In this document: one piece after another, positions 29,030 to 39,764 of the stretch
How positions within the stretch are numbered: the stretch's first letter is position 1
Layout of the letters: each line of letters opens with the position of its first letter
Assembly (NCBI GenBank): GCA_006937955.1
Contig: SSNP01000045.1
Coordinates: 66,833-130,832, forward strand
DNA length: 64,000 nucleotides
Direction: 5' to 3'
DNA from: Pachypanchax playfairii
Lineage: Eukaryota; Chordata; Actinopteri; Cyprinodontiformes; Aplocheilidae
The notes under the pieces: model-generated
What the model was told of the DNA's origin: nothing
Database searches by the model: none
What the model saw: only the letters and a program-made list of their open reading frames with translations
Made by a program: the position numbers and the translations under genes

Positions 29030-29330
29030 CCAATAAGATGGTGACCGCAGATCAAGGAAGATCAAGGAAGCGCAACTTCACCGAAGCAGAAATTGAGGTT
29101 CTTGTGGGTGGAAAAACGACAGGAAGTGCTTTTTGGAGGTCACAGCAGTGACATAACAAATAAGAGAAAATCCACAGAGTGACACAACGTTGCTGAAACC
29201 GTCAATGCTGTGAGTTCTTCAGAGAGATCTGTGGTGGATATAATAAAAAAAGGTCCGATCTGAAGGTGGAGGCAAAAAAAAAGGATGGCTTCCCACCACC
29301 AGAGAGGACCCCCTGGTACCTCTGATACCC
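29030..29330 (+). pseudogene. Myb/SANT-like domain relic of the Harbinger-like element
   Basis: The plus strand reads SRKRNFTEAEIEVLVGG, then after frame slips DLKVEAKKRMASHHQRGPP. These match the start and third helix of the Myb-like DNA-binding protein encoded by Harbinger transposons and its domesticated relative NAIF1. Several indels break the frame. Confidence 0.5.
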
Positions 29331-30020
29331 CACCGCTCGCTGTTAGGATCTCAGCAGTACTCGAACCTGCAAGCGTGCACGGCATCATGCTGGAGAAGGA
29401 GGGAGACACAGATACAGATCAAATGTGTCCATCATTAAAATATAGAGCAGAACTAAATCTTGTTGTTTCCCCCACAGTGACTCTGGACGGAGCGTCCAAC
29501 GAGGCATCCCGGGCAGCAACTGAGGATGTGGCTGCAGGGTCGGCCTGTACCACCAGAGACCCTCGAGCGCATGGTGCACCTGGAGGTGGTCGGGTGCTAA
29601 CTTGCAGGCACAGACATGATTAGTGCGGTGACTGAAGTGCGAGAAGAACTGCACAAAATATGTCCTGACTGAAATTTCAGGCACACTTAAAGAATTAGTA
29701 AAAAAAAAAAAAAAAATCATGTCTTCTGTGTTGCTCCTATAAACGACGCATGACATTTTGTCTCAATCTGCCCCCCTGCTGATATTCGGGGTGGGGGCTG
29801 TGTGTGTGTGTGTGTGGGGGGTGTTCTGTGTGCAAACGACGCAGTACAATTGATAATGCTGCTGGATAATAATTTTATCCTTCTCAGCAGCAGCACTGCA
29901 GGTGTTCTTTTTTCTGCTACGTTTTTTTTATAAATTCCAAAGTTTGCGTGGAAAGTTGCTTACACAGTTTTCCGGCCCCGTTTCGTGCATGACCAAGCTT
30001 TATAAATGAAACACCAGGTC

Positions 30021-30285
30021 ATTAGACAAGTCCTCAAATCCCTTCACAGAAACATCAAGTCTAGTTCACGTCATCATCCTCAAATAAATAACTTCAGTTT
30101 ACCTGCAGAGCTCCTCAGATGATGTTTTACTGGACTAACAGAAAAGGTTCCACCTAAGCAGAAGACAAACATGTCACTTCCTGTTGTTTCCAAAGACGGT
30201 CCATTTTAAACTGTACAAAGTCTGAATCACACATCACCCGTCCAACAAGAAACCACCACCTGATTTAAGACTAGTTCTAACCCGT
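30021..30285. other. No gene seen
   Basis: Short unique-looking spacer between the Harbinger-like element and a large minisatellite. Confidence 0.4.
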
Positions 30286-32400
30286 CTATAGAGCAGGTCA
30301 GACTCTACAAAGTAGGTCAGACTCTACAGAGTAGGTCAGACTCGTCTGCAGATTAGGTCAGACTCTACAGATTAGGTCAGACTCGTCTGCAGAGCAGGTC
30401 AGACTCGTCCCCAGAGCAAGTCAGACTCTATAGAGCAAGTCAGACTCGTCTGCAGAGCAGGTCAGACTCGTCCCCAGAGCAAGTCAGACTCTATACAGCA
30501 AGTCAGACTCGTCTGCAGAGCAGGTCAAACTCGTCCGCAGAGCAAGTCAGACTTGTCCGCAGATTAGGTCAGACTTGTCCGCAGAGCAAGTCAGACTCTA
30601 TAGAGCAAGTCAGACTCGTCCACAGAGCAGGTCAGACTCGTCCGCAGAGCAAGTCAGACTCTATAGAGCAAGTCAGACTCGTCCGCAGAGCAAGTCAGAC
30701 TCTATAGAGCAAGTCAGACTCGTCTGCAGAGCAGGTCAGACTCGTCCACAGAGCAAGTCAGACTCGTCTGCAGAGCAGGTCAGACTCGTCCGCAGAGCAG
30801 GTCAGACTCGTCCGCAGAGCAAGTCAGACTCTATAGAGCAAGTCAGACTCGTCCGCAGATTAGGTCAGACTCGTCCCCAGAGCAAGTCAGACTCTATAGA
30901 GCAAGTCAGACTCGTCCGCAGAGCAAGTCAGACTCTATAGAGCAAGTCAGACTCGTCTGCAAAGCAGGTCAGACTCGTCCGCAGAGCAGGTCAGACTTGT
31001 CCGCAGAGCAAGTCAGACTCTATAGAGCAAGTCAGACTCGTCCGCAGAGCAGGTCAGACTCGTCCGCAGAGCAGGTCAGACTTGTCCGCAGAGCAAGTCA
31101 GACTCTATAGAGCAAGTCAGACTCGTCTGCAGAGCAGGTCAGACTCGTCCGAAGCGCAAGTCAGACTCGTCTGCAGAGCAGGTCAGACTCGTCCGCAGAG
31201 CAGGTCAGACTCTATAGAGCAAGTCAGACTCGTCCGCAGATTAGGTCAGACTCGTCCCCAGAGCAAGTCAGACTCTATAGAGAAAGTCAGACTCGTCCCC
31301 AGAGCAAGTCAGACTCTATAGAGCAGGTCAGACTCGTCCGCAGAGCAAGTCAGACTCATCCGCAGATTAGGTCAGACTCTATAGAGCAAGTCAGACTCGT
31401 CCGCAGATTAGGTCAGACTCGTCCCCAGAGCAAGTCAGACTCTATAGAGCAGGTCAGACTCGTCCCCAGAGCAAGTCAGACTCTATAGAGCAAGTCAGAC
31501 TCGTCCCCAGAGCAAGTCAGACTCTATAGAGCAGGTCAGACTCGTCCGCAGAGCAAGTCAGACTCATCCGCAGATTAGGTCAGACTCGTCCCCAGAGCAA
31601 GTCAGACTCTATAGAGCAAGTCAGACTCTATAGAGCAGGTCAGACTCGTCTGCAGAGCAGGTCAGACTTGTCCCCAGAGCAAGTCAGACTCTATAGAGCA
31701 AGTCAGACTCGTCCGCAGAGCAAGTCAGACTCGTCCGCAGATTAGGTCAGACTCGTCCCCAGAGCAAGTCAGACTCTATAGAGCAAGTCAGACTCGTCTG
31801 CAGAGCAGGTCAGACTCGTCCGCAGAGCAGGTCAGACTCGTCCCCAGAGCAAGTCAGACTCTATAGAGCAAGTCAGACTCGTCTGCAGAGCAGGTCAGAC
31901 TCGTCCGCAGAGCAAGTCAGACTCGTCCGCAGATTAGGTCAGACTCGTCCCCAGAGCAAGTCAGACTCTATAGAGCGAGTCAGACTCGTCCGCAGATTAG
32001 GTCAGACTCGTCCCCAGAGCAAGTCAGACTCTATAGAGCAAGTCAGACTCGTCTGCAGAGCAGGTCAGACTCGTCCGCAGAGCAGGTCAGACTCGTCCGC
32101 AGAGCAAGTCAGACTTGTCCGCAGAGCAAGTCAGACTCTATAGAGCAAGTCAGACTCGTCTGCAGAGCAAGTCAGACTCTATAGAGCAAGTCAGACTCGT
32201 CTGCAGAGCAGGTCAGACTCGTCCCCAGAGCAGGTCAGACTCGTCCCCAGAGCAAGTCAGACTCTATAGAGCAGGTAAGACTCGTCCGCAGAGCAGGTCA
32301 GACTCGTCTGCAGAGCAGGTCAGACTCGTCCGCAGATTAGGTCAGACTCGTCCCCAGAGCAGGTCAGACTCGTCCCCAGAGCAAGTCAGACTCTATAGAG
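30286..32400 (+). repeat. Two-unit minisatellite, about 2.1 kb
   Basis: Units of about 22 bp (GTCAGACTCGTCCGCAGAGC plus AA or AG) alternate irregularly with 19-bp units GTCAGACTCTATAGAGCAA and variants containing CAGATTAG. About 100 units in total. Frames with RLVRRAGQTRPQSKSD repeats are artefacts. Confidence 0.95.
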
Positions 32401-32587
32401 AGTCACCTGCAGAGTCACCTACAGAGCATCACCATGTCCACCTGCTCAGCTTGAAACTCTTCCAGAATTATTAGAAATACCTTCCCTGCTGTTTTTGAAT
32501 GTGAACAATATTCAGTGTTTGAAAACATCTAAACAGTTTAGAACCTGTTTAGAACCTTGCCAGTTCCAATGTTGATCCTGGTTTAGT

Positions 32588-32689
32588 GGATGGATGGATG
32601 GATGGATGGATGGATGGATGGATGGATGGATGGATGGATGGATGGATGGATGGATGGATGGATGGATGGATGGATGGATGGATGGATGG
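32588..32689 (+). repeat. (GGAT)n tetranucleotide microsatellite
   Basis: About 25 uninterrupted GGAT units. The MDGW-repeat frames on the plus strand and HPSI-repeat frame on the minus strand come from it. Confidence 0.98.
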
Positions 32690-32785
32690 TTCAGGGTCTG
32701 GGGGAGCTGGTGTCTATGTCCAGCAGTCATTGGGTGAGAGACAGGGGACACCCTGGACAGATCTCCAGTCCTTGTGTGACACTGT
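32690..32785 (+). repeat. Dispersed fish repeat relic
   Basis: GGGGGAGCTGGTGTCTATGT, then GACACCCTGGACAGATCTCC, then AGTCCTTGTG. This is the recognisable core of a very common teleost interspersed repeat; related relics lie near 47,980-48,060 and 56,050-56,370. Confidence 0.6.
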
Positions 32786-32905
32786 AAAATTCTTACATAT
32801 TGTACATTTAATAAAGTCAGTTTCCTTAAGGAGTTAGTGAAGGAAGCCCTGGAGCTCCTTCCCTACTTCCTGGCTTCCTTACTGCAACCTTCCACAGGTT
32901 TTCAT

Positions 32906-34974
32906 TCAGACCCAGAGTTTGTCAGAAAGGATAGAGTGAAAGAAGGAAATAGATTTTGTGCCTAGCTGTGTGAGTCTGTCGGCCATCGTGAAGAGCAGTT
33001 CTTTCAGCTCGTCTGTGGCTTGAGGCCCCTCCATTCTGCTGAGGGCCACAGTCAGTGCAGCTGGTCCAGGTCCCACATGAAGATCTACACTGCCGTCATG
33101 GACTGTAACACTAACATCCCCACTGCAGCAGGAAGTCCTGAGGAACACACACACACAGATTTTTGTTTTGTTATCCTTATGGGGACCGTCCATTGACTTC
33201 CATTGATTTTAGTAACTAGATTTATACCTAACCCAAACCCTTTTCCTAACCTTAACCATTACTGATCTATAACTAACCCTAAGACTAACTAAAACTCTAT
33301 TCACACCATACCTATAAAATTTATTTCAAGTTTATTTATTCAGAAAGTTCCAGTTCATGACAAAGTCATTTCAAGGCACTTCACAGAAAAATCAATCAAT
33401 TAATAATAAAACATTTTCTATCAGGAACCAGCTGATTGGGCTGAATTGTTAGTTCAGCACAATCCCCCATCCTGAGCAGCACGACTGGTGACAGTGGAAA
33501 GGAACGACTCCCTTTTAACAGGAAGAAACCTACAAGATAAACAGAGAAACAGTTAATGGCAGCAGTAACAATCAAAGCAATAACAATTTGATGGTTCTAG
33601 TTGGAATATTTCATTGTTTGTTTATGTGAGATACATCCTCCTCAGAGGCAGCCAGAGTAAAGAAAGACAGCAGAGTGAAAAAATGTGGACAGTATGTCCT
33701 CCAGCAGTCTAAACCTATAGCAGCATAACTAAAGGGATGGATCAGGAGAACCCAAGCTAACCCTGACTATAGGATTGTGTAAAAAGGAAAGTTTTAAGTC
33801 TATTCTTAAAACTACACAAGGTGTCTGCCTCACGGATAAAAAGTGGAAGCTGGTTCCACAGGAGAGGAGCCTGATAACTAAAAGCTCTTCCTCCCATTCT
33901 ACTTTTAGAACCTCTAGGAACTACAAGCAGACCTGCAGTCTGAGAGCGAAGTGCTCTGTTAGGAACATATTGAACAATAAGATCTTTAATATAAGCTGGA
34001 GCTTGGTCGTTCAAGGCCTTATACGTCAAAAGTAAAACCTTAAACTTTATTCTAGACCTTACAGGGAGCCAATGAAGTGATGCTAAAACAGGAGAAATAT
34101 GGTCTCTCCTTCTAACTCTCATCAGAACTCTGGCAGCAGTATTTTGGATCAGCTGGAGGTCTTTAACAGAACTATTAGAACATCCTGATAATAATGAATT
34201 ACAGTAATCAAGTCTAAAAGTAATAAATACATGAACTAAAGTTTCTGCATCTCTTTGATTCAAAATGCTCCTAATTTTAGCAACATTACGCAGGTGGAAG
34301 TAGGTCGTCATGGTAACATGCTTTATATGAGAACTAAAGGACATGTCCTGGTCAAAGATAACACCCAGGTTCTTTACCTTCTTGTTGGAGGATAAATTAA
34401 TACCATCCAACTTGTTCCTATAAGGTTCTCAGGCCCAAAAGTCACAACTGAACCACTAACCCTAAAAAAGGACAGTCCACCGTATGAGACCCGGGCTTCG
34501 GTCCCCAGAAGGATAGTAAATATCTCAAAAATAGTCCTCAGAAGGGTAGAAATACAAGAAAACACAAACACACACAGCATGTGAAACTCAAACCTCTGAC
34601 CTCCACAGGATCCAGTGAAGTCTCACCTGAACTTGAGGATGTGGTCCTCAGTGGACTTCAGACCCGGTCTCTGTGTCTGGACACACACAGCTGTTAGACA
34701 GCAGCAGCCTCAGAGACTCTGACACCGGAAGTTGAAACTCACCAGCTGTTTCAGGCTGTCCTCGGTGTACTGGAAGCTCCAAACAGCTGCAGCATCTGTC
34801 AGACTGTACATGAAGATACGACGTCAAGCAGACACACACCTGACCAGGTGACCGCTAAAAAACTCCGACTTACCACACAGTAAATATTCCCGCCTTCCTG
34901 CGCGTGTAGCACAGGTACTTGTCCTGACTTATCCGGTCCAACACGGTGCAAAAAGACACGTCCCTGACGTCCAT
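32906..34974 (-). CDS. paxx: PAXX-like non-homologous end-joining factor, four exons
   Basis: Exons on the minus strand are 34,874-34,974 (ATG at 34,974), 34,743-34,803, 34,627-34,670 and 32,906-33,137, with canonical splice sites and matching phases. The product starts MDVRDVSFCTVLDRISQDKY, then CYTRRKAGIFTV, LTDAAAVWSFQYTEDSLKQL, RPGLKSTEDHILKFR and GPAALTVALSRMEGP. These parallel the head domain of human PAXX (CYCEGEE, YVTDAAELWS, DSLAALKARFGLSAAEDI, GPSALAFDLSKVPGP), an XRCC4-superfamily protein that stabilises Ku at DNA breaks. After LTQLG the similarity stops and the frame ends at 32,906. The C-terminal Ku-binding tail was not found, so the last exon border is doubtful. The third intron is enlarged by nested repeats. 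Confidence 0.8.
33150..34577. mobile_element. MITE copy A, split by an L2 insertion
   Basis: Its two halves, 33,150-33,317 and about 34,455-34,577, match consecutive parts of the unbroken copy at 39,268-39,556. Shared motifs include TATGGGGACCGTCCATTGAC, ACTAACCCTAAGACTAAC and GGGCTTCGGTCCCCA. It lies in the third paxx intron. Confidence 0.8.
33318..34454 (-). mobile_element. L2-type LINE, 5'-truncated, inside MITE copy A
   Basis: The minus strand encodes the C-terminal part of ORF2 (LDGINLSSNKKVKNLGVIFD, FRLDYCNSLLSG, NTAARVL, HWLPVRSRIKFK, APLLWNQLP) to a stop at 33,757. A 3' untranslated part follows down to 33,318. Short matching sequence before the ATG-like start (VVTFGPENL) shows the element begins near 34,454 with a frameshift after it. 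Confidence 0.85.
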
Positions 34975-35155
34975 TCCTGCAGGTGTAGGTCTGGGTTTCC
35001 TGATGCTCTTCTTCAGGTGACGGTGTGAAAAACAACAAATGGATTCATTACCACCCCCTGCTGGTGTGGTGGAGTGACGTCATGACGTACATTTTAATCC
35101 AGATCTCACTGTTCTCGTCAGTCAGCTGAGCAACACAGCTGTTTTACCTGCAGTG

Positions 35156-35606
35156 CACATGTGTCAAACTCCAGGCCTCGAGGGCCACTATCCTGCATGC
35201 ACTCCAGGCCTCGAGGGCCACTATCCTGCATGCACTCCGGGCCTCGAGGGCCACTATCCTGCATGCACTCCGGGCCTCGAGGGCCACTATCCTGCATGTA
35301 CTCCGGGCCTCGAGGGCCACTATCCTGCATGCACTCCGGGCCTCGAGGGCCACTATCCTGCATGCACTCCGGGCCTCGAGGGTCACTATCCTGCATGCAC
35401 TCCGGGCCTCGAGGGCCACTATCCTGCATGCACTCCGGGCCTCAAGGGCCACTATCCTGCATGTTTTAGATGTTTCCCTGATTCAAATGAACAAGTTCTG
35501 CAGAACTTGTTGAAATACAGAGGATTTGAATCAGGTGTGTTGAAACAGGGAAACATCTACAACATGCAGGATAGTGGCCCTCGAGGACTGGAGTTTGACA
35601 CTCCTG
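35156..35606. mobile_element. hAT-type palindromic MITE with an expanded internal repeat
   Basis: The ends are CACATGTGTCAAACTCC and, inverted, CAGGAGTGTCAAACTCC. The flanking 8-mers CTGCAGTG (35,148-35,155) and CTGTAGTG (35,607-35,614) differ at one base, fitting a hAT target duplication. The interior is self-complementary (CAGGGAAACATCT against GATGTTTCCCTG). Confidence 0.8.
35171..35465 (+). repeat. 33-bp minisatellite derived from the MITE terminal repeat
   Basis: Nine copies of a unit containing GGGCCTCGAGGGCCACTATC and CTGCATGCACTCC. The unit is the subterminal part of the hAT MITE's left inverted repeat, present only once (inverted) at its right end. Confidence 0.9.
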
Positions 35607-36310
35607 CTGTAGTGGGATGCTCAGTGTCTTTTGAGGTGGGACTCATGGGGCTGGACTGGGGGACAGAACCACAAAACTACAATGACTCAGCTAAATCTGT
35701 CCAGTGAGTCAGCAGATATCTGAGACCTTACACAGGTTGAAGACATGGTTACAGTCGTCCATGACCCAGCAGACACACCCTGATCATGTGCACCTGGAAG
35801 AGATGTCAAAAGTACTAGTGTTGAGTACTTAAGTAAACTGCTCTGGTAATGGTAAACCTCTGCTTTAAAAGTTAAAAAAAAACATATACTCTTAAAAGTA
35901 AATCTATATCTTTCTTCTAAAAATGATTATATAATCATATTTTTACCCTCAACTTTTTTTTTTGCTGATCTCTCGGTGAGGCACTCGCTTCCTGTTCGGC
36001 TTCCACTACCCCCCCCCCCTTTCCCTGCTTTTTGTGTGTCTCTGAGTCTCCCACCCACAAATTCCTCAAATATGAAATTATGGATCTGGTATCGTGGTCA
36101 CTTACACGCTGGAAACAGGGACGGACTGGGACTAAAAAACAGCCCTGGACGTTGACTAGGCCCGGCCCAAAGTCATTTAGCAGCAACAATATTTGGGTTT
36201 TGTTATCAAACCATCAAAATGATATCAACAGCTGATGTTGACTATATGTTGTATTAAAGCCTATTATTCTAGATTAACTTGAATACTTACATAGAAATGG
36301 AGGTATCAAC
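35607..36310. other. No gene seen; repeat-like fragments
   Basis: It includes an AGTACTTAAGTAAA motif near 35,825 that resembles the ends of a common fish DNA transposon, with an inverted AGTACTTGTG-type motif near 38,735. A CAGGGACGGACTGGGAC terminus lies near 36,116. No complete element can be delimited. Confidence 0.35.
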
Positions 36311-36369
36311 ATCGATTATATAACATGGTGTTATAACATGGTGTTATAACATGGTGTTATATAATCGAT
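36311..36369. repeat. Perfect 15-bp inverted repeat around three 15-bp direct repeats
   Basis: The left arm ATCGATTATATAACA (36,311-36,325) and right arm TGTTATATAATCGAT (36,355-36,369) are exact inverse complements. Between and overlapping them, TATAACATGGTGT recurs three times. It can form a cruciform or hairpin. Confidence 0.85.
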
Positions 36370-36875
36370 TCCATGCTGTCTTAAAGGAATTTATTACTTG
36401 ATAAACTTAATAATTTATGCAGTAATTAATCTTACTGCACTAATAACCACATCTAAATGAAAATGCACCCTTACAAATGTAACTACTATATTTAAAATCT
36501 TTGTAAGCATACGAGTTTGTAAGCATTAACTGTAACACTACTACCAAATATGGTAGTAAATATGTCGGTTAGTTTGTGACATTTAGAGGCTTCAGCATCT
36601 AATGCCCCACCCTTTTCTTTCCTTTTTTAACTTTCGGCGGGTTTTGAATCGTTTCTTTCCACAATCTTTGCATCCTCCTCCACGTCTTCTTCTCCTTGCC
36701 TGGCAGCCACAGCCAATGCAGCTCACATCCAACTCAGAGGTGCAGTGCTGCCACCTAGAGTGCTGGAACGTGAAAGAGATTTGTGGGGGGAAAAACAGGT
36801 GCTGAAAGCGTGCGTAGAGAGCGGTGGGCCGGCCCATCGGCCGTCATGGAGTACCGGCCGTTTGGTGATTCTCCA

Positions 36876-37037
36876 GACTGATCTGGTGTTTACACACACT
36901 CTCACTGTTAGGTTAGTGGAACTAGACTGATCTGGTGTTTACACACACTCTCACTGTTAGGTTAGTGGAACTAGACTGATCTGGTGTTCTCACACACTCT
37001 CTCTGTTAGGTTAGTGGAACTAGACTGATCTGGTGTT
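36876..37037 (+). repeat. 49-bp tandem repeat, 3.3 copies, ending at an N
   Basis: The unit starts GACTGATCTGGTGTTTACAC and ends GGTTAGTGGAACTA. Copies start at 36,876, 36,925, 36,974 and 37,023. The last is cut after 15 bases by the N at 37,038. Confidence 0.92.
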
Positions 37038-37038
37038 N
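37038..37038. other. Single N at the end of a tandem array
   Basis: The sequence changes from 49-bp tandem repeat to unrelated DNA exactly at this base, which suggests a collapsed array or a join. Confidence 0.65.
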
Positions 37039-39267
37039 TTGCTCCAGTATTACTGGGGCAAGTTTTATAGGCAGGTACTTTTGTTTTTACCAGCCAAAGG
37101 CAATGATTCTACCAATACTTTTATCCAAAATGCACTGTTCATAAATGTCTTGCCAAAACTCTGAAAGGACATCCCTCAATCCACAGATGGCCAGTCCACC
37201 TCTGTCTGGAAAACATTTTTACTACAGTTGAGGCTCGTGGAGGGGGAGCCACCATGCTCGTACTCGACCCACGCTTTGTCGGTAGAGGACGGATATATTT
37301 GGATTACTGATCATGGGAACCTGCTGATTGGAGCTGGCAGTCACCTGACGTATCCACAAATTCAGAAAAAATGGAAAGTATGTAACCTTATCTGGCAGCA
37401 CTCGGCACTGCAGGTTTGGTTCAGTGTGGAGGAGTGATTGATTGGCTGTTTATCAAGGGATTTGGAGATATGCATTCTTTGTTATTTTTTGTATTTTCTT
37501 TAAATTTGTGATTAGTTCACTTTATAAATGCCTCAAAAATATAAAGTTTATTTTTAGATTAATATTTGTTTATTTTTGTAGTTTGTTTTGTTGTTTGCCT
37601 TTGTAAGTCAGTCAGGAAGAAGCATAGGGTCATTTTTTCTATAAGTAAAGGCACTGGTATAGGACCAGCATGCACTGGGGTAGGCTATGGTTTTTTACCA
37701 GAGCAGGAGAAGCTGCAGGAAACAAAGGAAAACAGGATCTGTGTTTTTATTTATTGCCAACTTGGAAAATAAACCCTCTAAAAGCAGTTTTCAAGTTTGG
37801 ACATTGGACTTCCTTTGTCTGCGTACGAAACTTCACCACAGTGCAACAGTGGCTTTAAATTTGGAAAAGATGAAGTGGGTTGGCAAACAAAGGACTTCCA
37901 CTACAATGTCATTTGGTCTATTTCGGCTTTTTCAGATTCTCTGAAACGACTGCAGAATTCTACAGTCTGCTCTAACTTGGCTTTATCTTTGTTTTGGCTG
38001 GACCGAAGGTCAACACTTCAAACTCCACTGAGGAGAATGCAGATGGGACACTTGGTCCCCCTCCCCTCCCCTTCTCACTCCAAACGCCCAGTTGAAGAAG
38101 ACAGACTTTCCCAAGGACAGAGACTTCCTGACAAAAACATCTGAGAGCGTTGCTCAGCGATGGTGTTTACATTCTTGCAACACATTCACACAATCGTACG
38201 TCACAGACACGCCCCCTCAAGGGCCTCATTGTGTGTGTGTGTGGTATCTGTTCACCCCCCCTGCTAAGGAGTTTTTTGTGCTTCCATCCAGCGCCCCCTT
38301 GTGGGCACTGGGTGTGAATAATCTTTTTTCCCTCCTCTGACCTCATGTAGTCTCATTCATCTGTTTTTTTCTAACACAGGTTTATGCGTGCTTTTGTATA
38401 TGTATATGTATTCTCCTGTGTGACCCTGGCTGACCTGAGCAATGTGCGCCGGCCTCAAGGGTGTGGCTGCCGGGAGAGTGACGGTCTCTGTATCTTCATG
38501 TAATTTCGCCTCGTGGGACAATAAAGGCATATCAAATCAAAGACTCACAGAGTACTGCTGCATAGATCAAAGTAAATATCACTTTGTGACTAACCATGTG
38601 CTTAACTAGCTTGTGTCCTCTATCGCCCTGTTTTTCAGCGCTTGTTGGCCCAGATGTACGTTGTTTACGTCGTGTTGTCGCTCACCTTTGGAGATTATAA
38701 AATTAATGATCTGTAAGAAGTAGAAAGTACAGATACAGTACTTGTGTTTTAAAAGTAAAGAGTAAAAAGTCTCAATAAAGTCACACAGACATCCTCCAAC
38801 CTGGACACTGCAGAGGAGCTACTAGCATGAATGGTTTCATGTCTCCGTCTCTTACTGGTCAGTGGTCCAGAGGACATTACACAGCAAGTCATCATAATCT
38901 GTTTTTAAGCAGCAACTTGTAAAATATCAATCAGGCTGATAATTAATTTACTTTTATAATAAATGAGTTTGACATTTCTATTGTTTGTCTGTTTGTTGCT
39001 GATGAAATTATTTAAATCACACCAACATTTTTTGCTTGGTCCATCAGACGGAGTCCCCCCATGTTCAGGGTATGTGTCCACAGGGTCCAGTATTCAGTTC
39101 ATCATGCAGCGAGCGAAAACTGCAGGATAGGGGACATAAGGATGGAGAAGGACACTACTGTGAGGTCCAGCAGCACTCCGGTGGTTAAAGAAAGTGAGGA
39201 TGTCTGGAAACAGCCCATCACACGTCTCAGTCCCGAACCCCCCCAACACACAGTCACACACACACAC
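37039..39267. other. No supported gene; probable retroelement debris
   Basis: Several short open frames, none recognised. At 38,500-38,545 the text TCGTGGGACAATAAAGGCA followed by TATCAAATCAAA looks like the 3' terminus of a fish LINE on the plus strand. An L2- or L1-like origin for 37.1-38.5 kb is possible but not shown. Confidence 0.35.
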
Positions 39268-39555
39268 AAGTGTGTTTTGGTATCCTTATGGGGACCGTCC
39301 ATTGACTTCCATTGATTTTAGTAACTAGATTTATACCTAACCCAAACCCTTTTACTAACCTTAACCATTACTGATCTATAACTAACCCTAAGACTAACTA
39401 AAACTCTATTCACACCATACCTATAAACCTAACCCCTAACCCTAAAAAGGGGAGTCCCCCTCATGGGGACCAGGCTTCGGTCCCCACAAGAACCCTCGGA
39501 CCCCAGAAAGATAGTAAAAGTCAGGAAACTGGTCCCCAGGAGGTCAGAAATACAA

Positions 39556-39556
<1 letters not shown>
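39268..39556. mobile_element. MITE copy B, unbroken
   Basis: Same family as 33,150-34,577, including TATGGGGACCGTCCATTGAC, a C-rich centre with CCTAACCCCTAACCCTAA, and CATGGGGACCAGGCTTCGG. Both sides run into CA dinucleotides, as in many copies of this family. Confidence 0.8.

Positions 39557-39603
<47 letters not shown>
39557..39603 (+). repeat. (CA)n microsatellite
   Basis: About 23 CA units directly after MITE copy B. Confidence 0.95.
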
Positions 39604-39764
39604 CAGGTCAGATGTTTACTCAGCAGTTTTATTTTGTAGGAAAACTTTCCATGTAAAAGTGTAAAAATAAAAGCCTTTTCTCCTAGATGCAGACGATGTG
39701 GGTTAAGAACCAACAAACATTAGTCTGTAAACACTCTGCTGCTTGCAGGCTCCTGGGGACCCCA

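Larger units (their letters stand above)
27233..30020. mobile_element. Harbinger-like DNA transposon, interrupted by a Tc1 element
   Basis: The ends are related inverted repeats: CAGGAGTCTCATTTATAAAA on the left and, inverted, CCTGGTGTTTCATTTATAAA on the right. Inside is a Myb/SANT-like coding relic. The Tc1 element at 27,479-29,009 is a later insertion. The target duplication is not clear, so superfamily assignment rests mainly on the Myb-like segment. Confidence 0.5.

Noticed and set aside
29030..29330. Domesticated naif1 gene
   Set aside because: The Myb-like similarity is broken by indels and lies between transposon ends, so it is a transposon relic rather than the host gene.
32586..32837. 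MDGW-repeat ORFs
   Set aside because: Produced by the (GGAT)n microsatellite.
33311..34423. CCTATAA as target duplication of the L2 insertion
   Set aside because: L2-like coding continues past the right copy to about 34,450, so the 7-mer match is probably coincidental.
35118..35707. ORFs with GPRGPLSCMHS or CMQDSGPRGPE repeats
   Set aside because: Produced on both strands by the 33-bp MITE-derived array.
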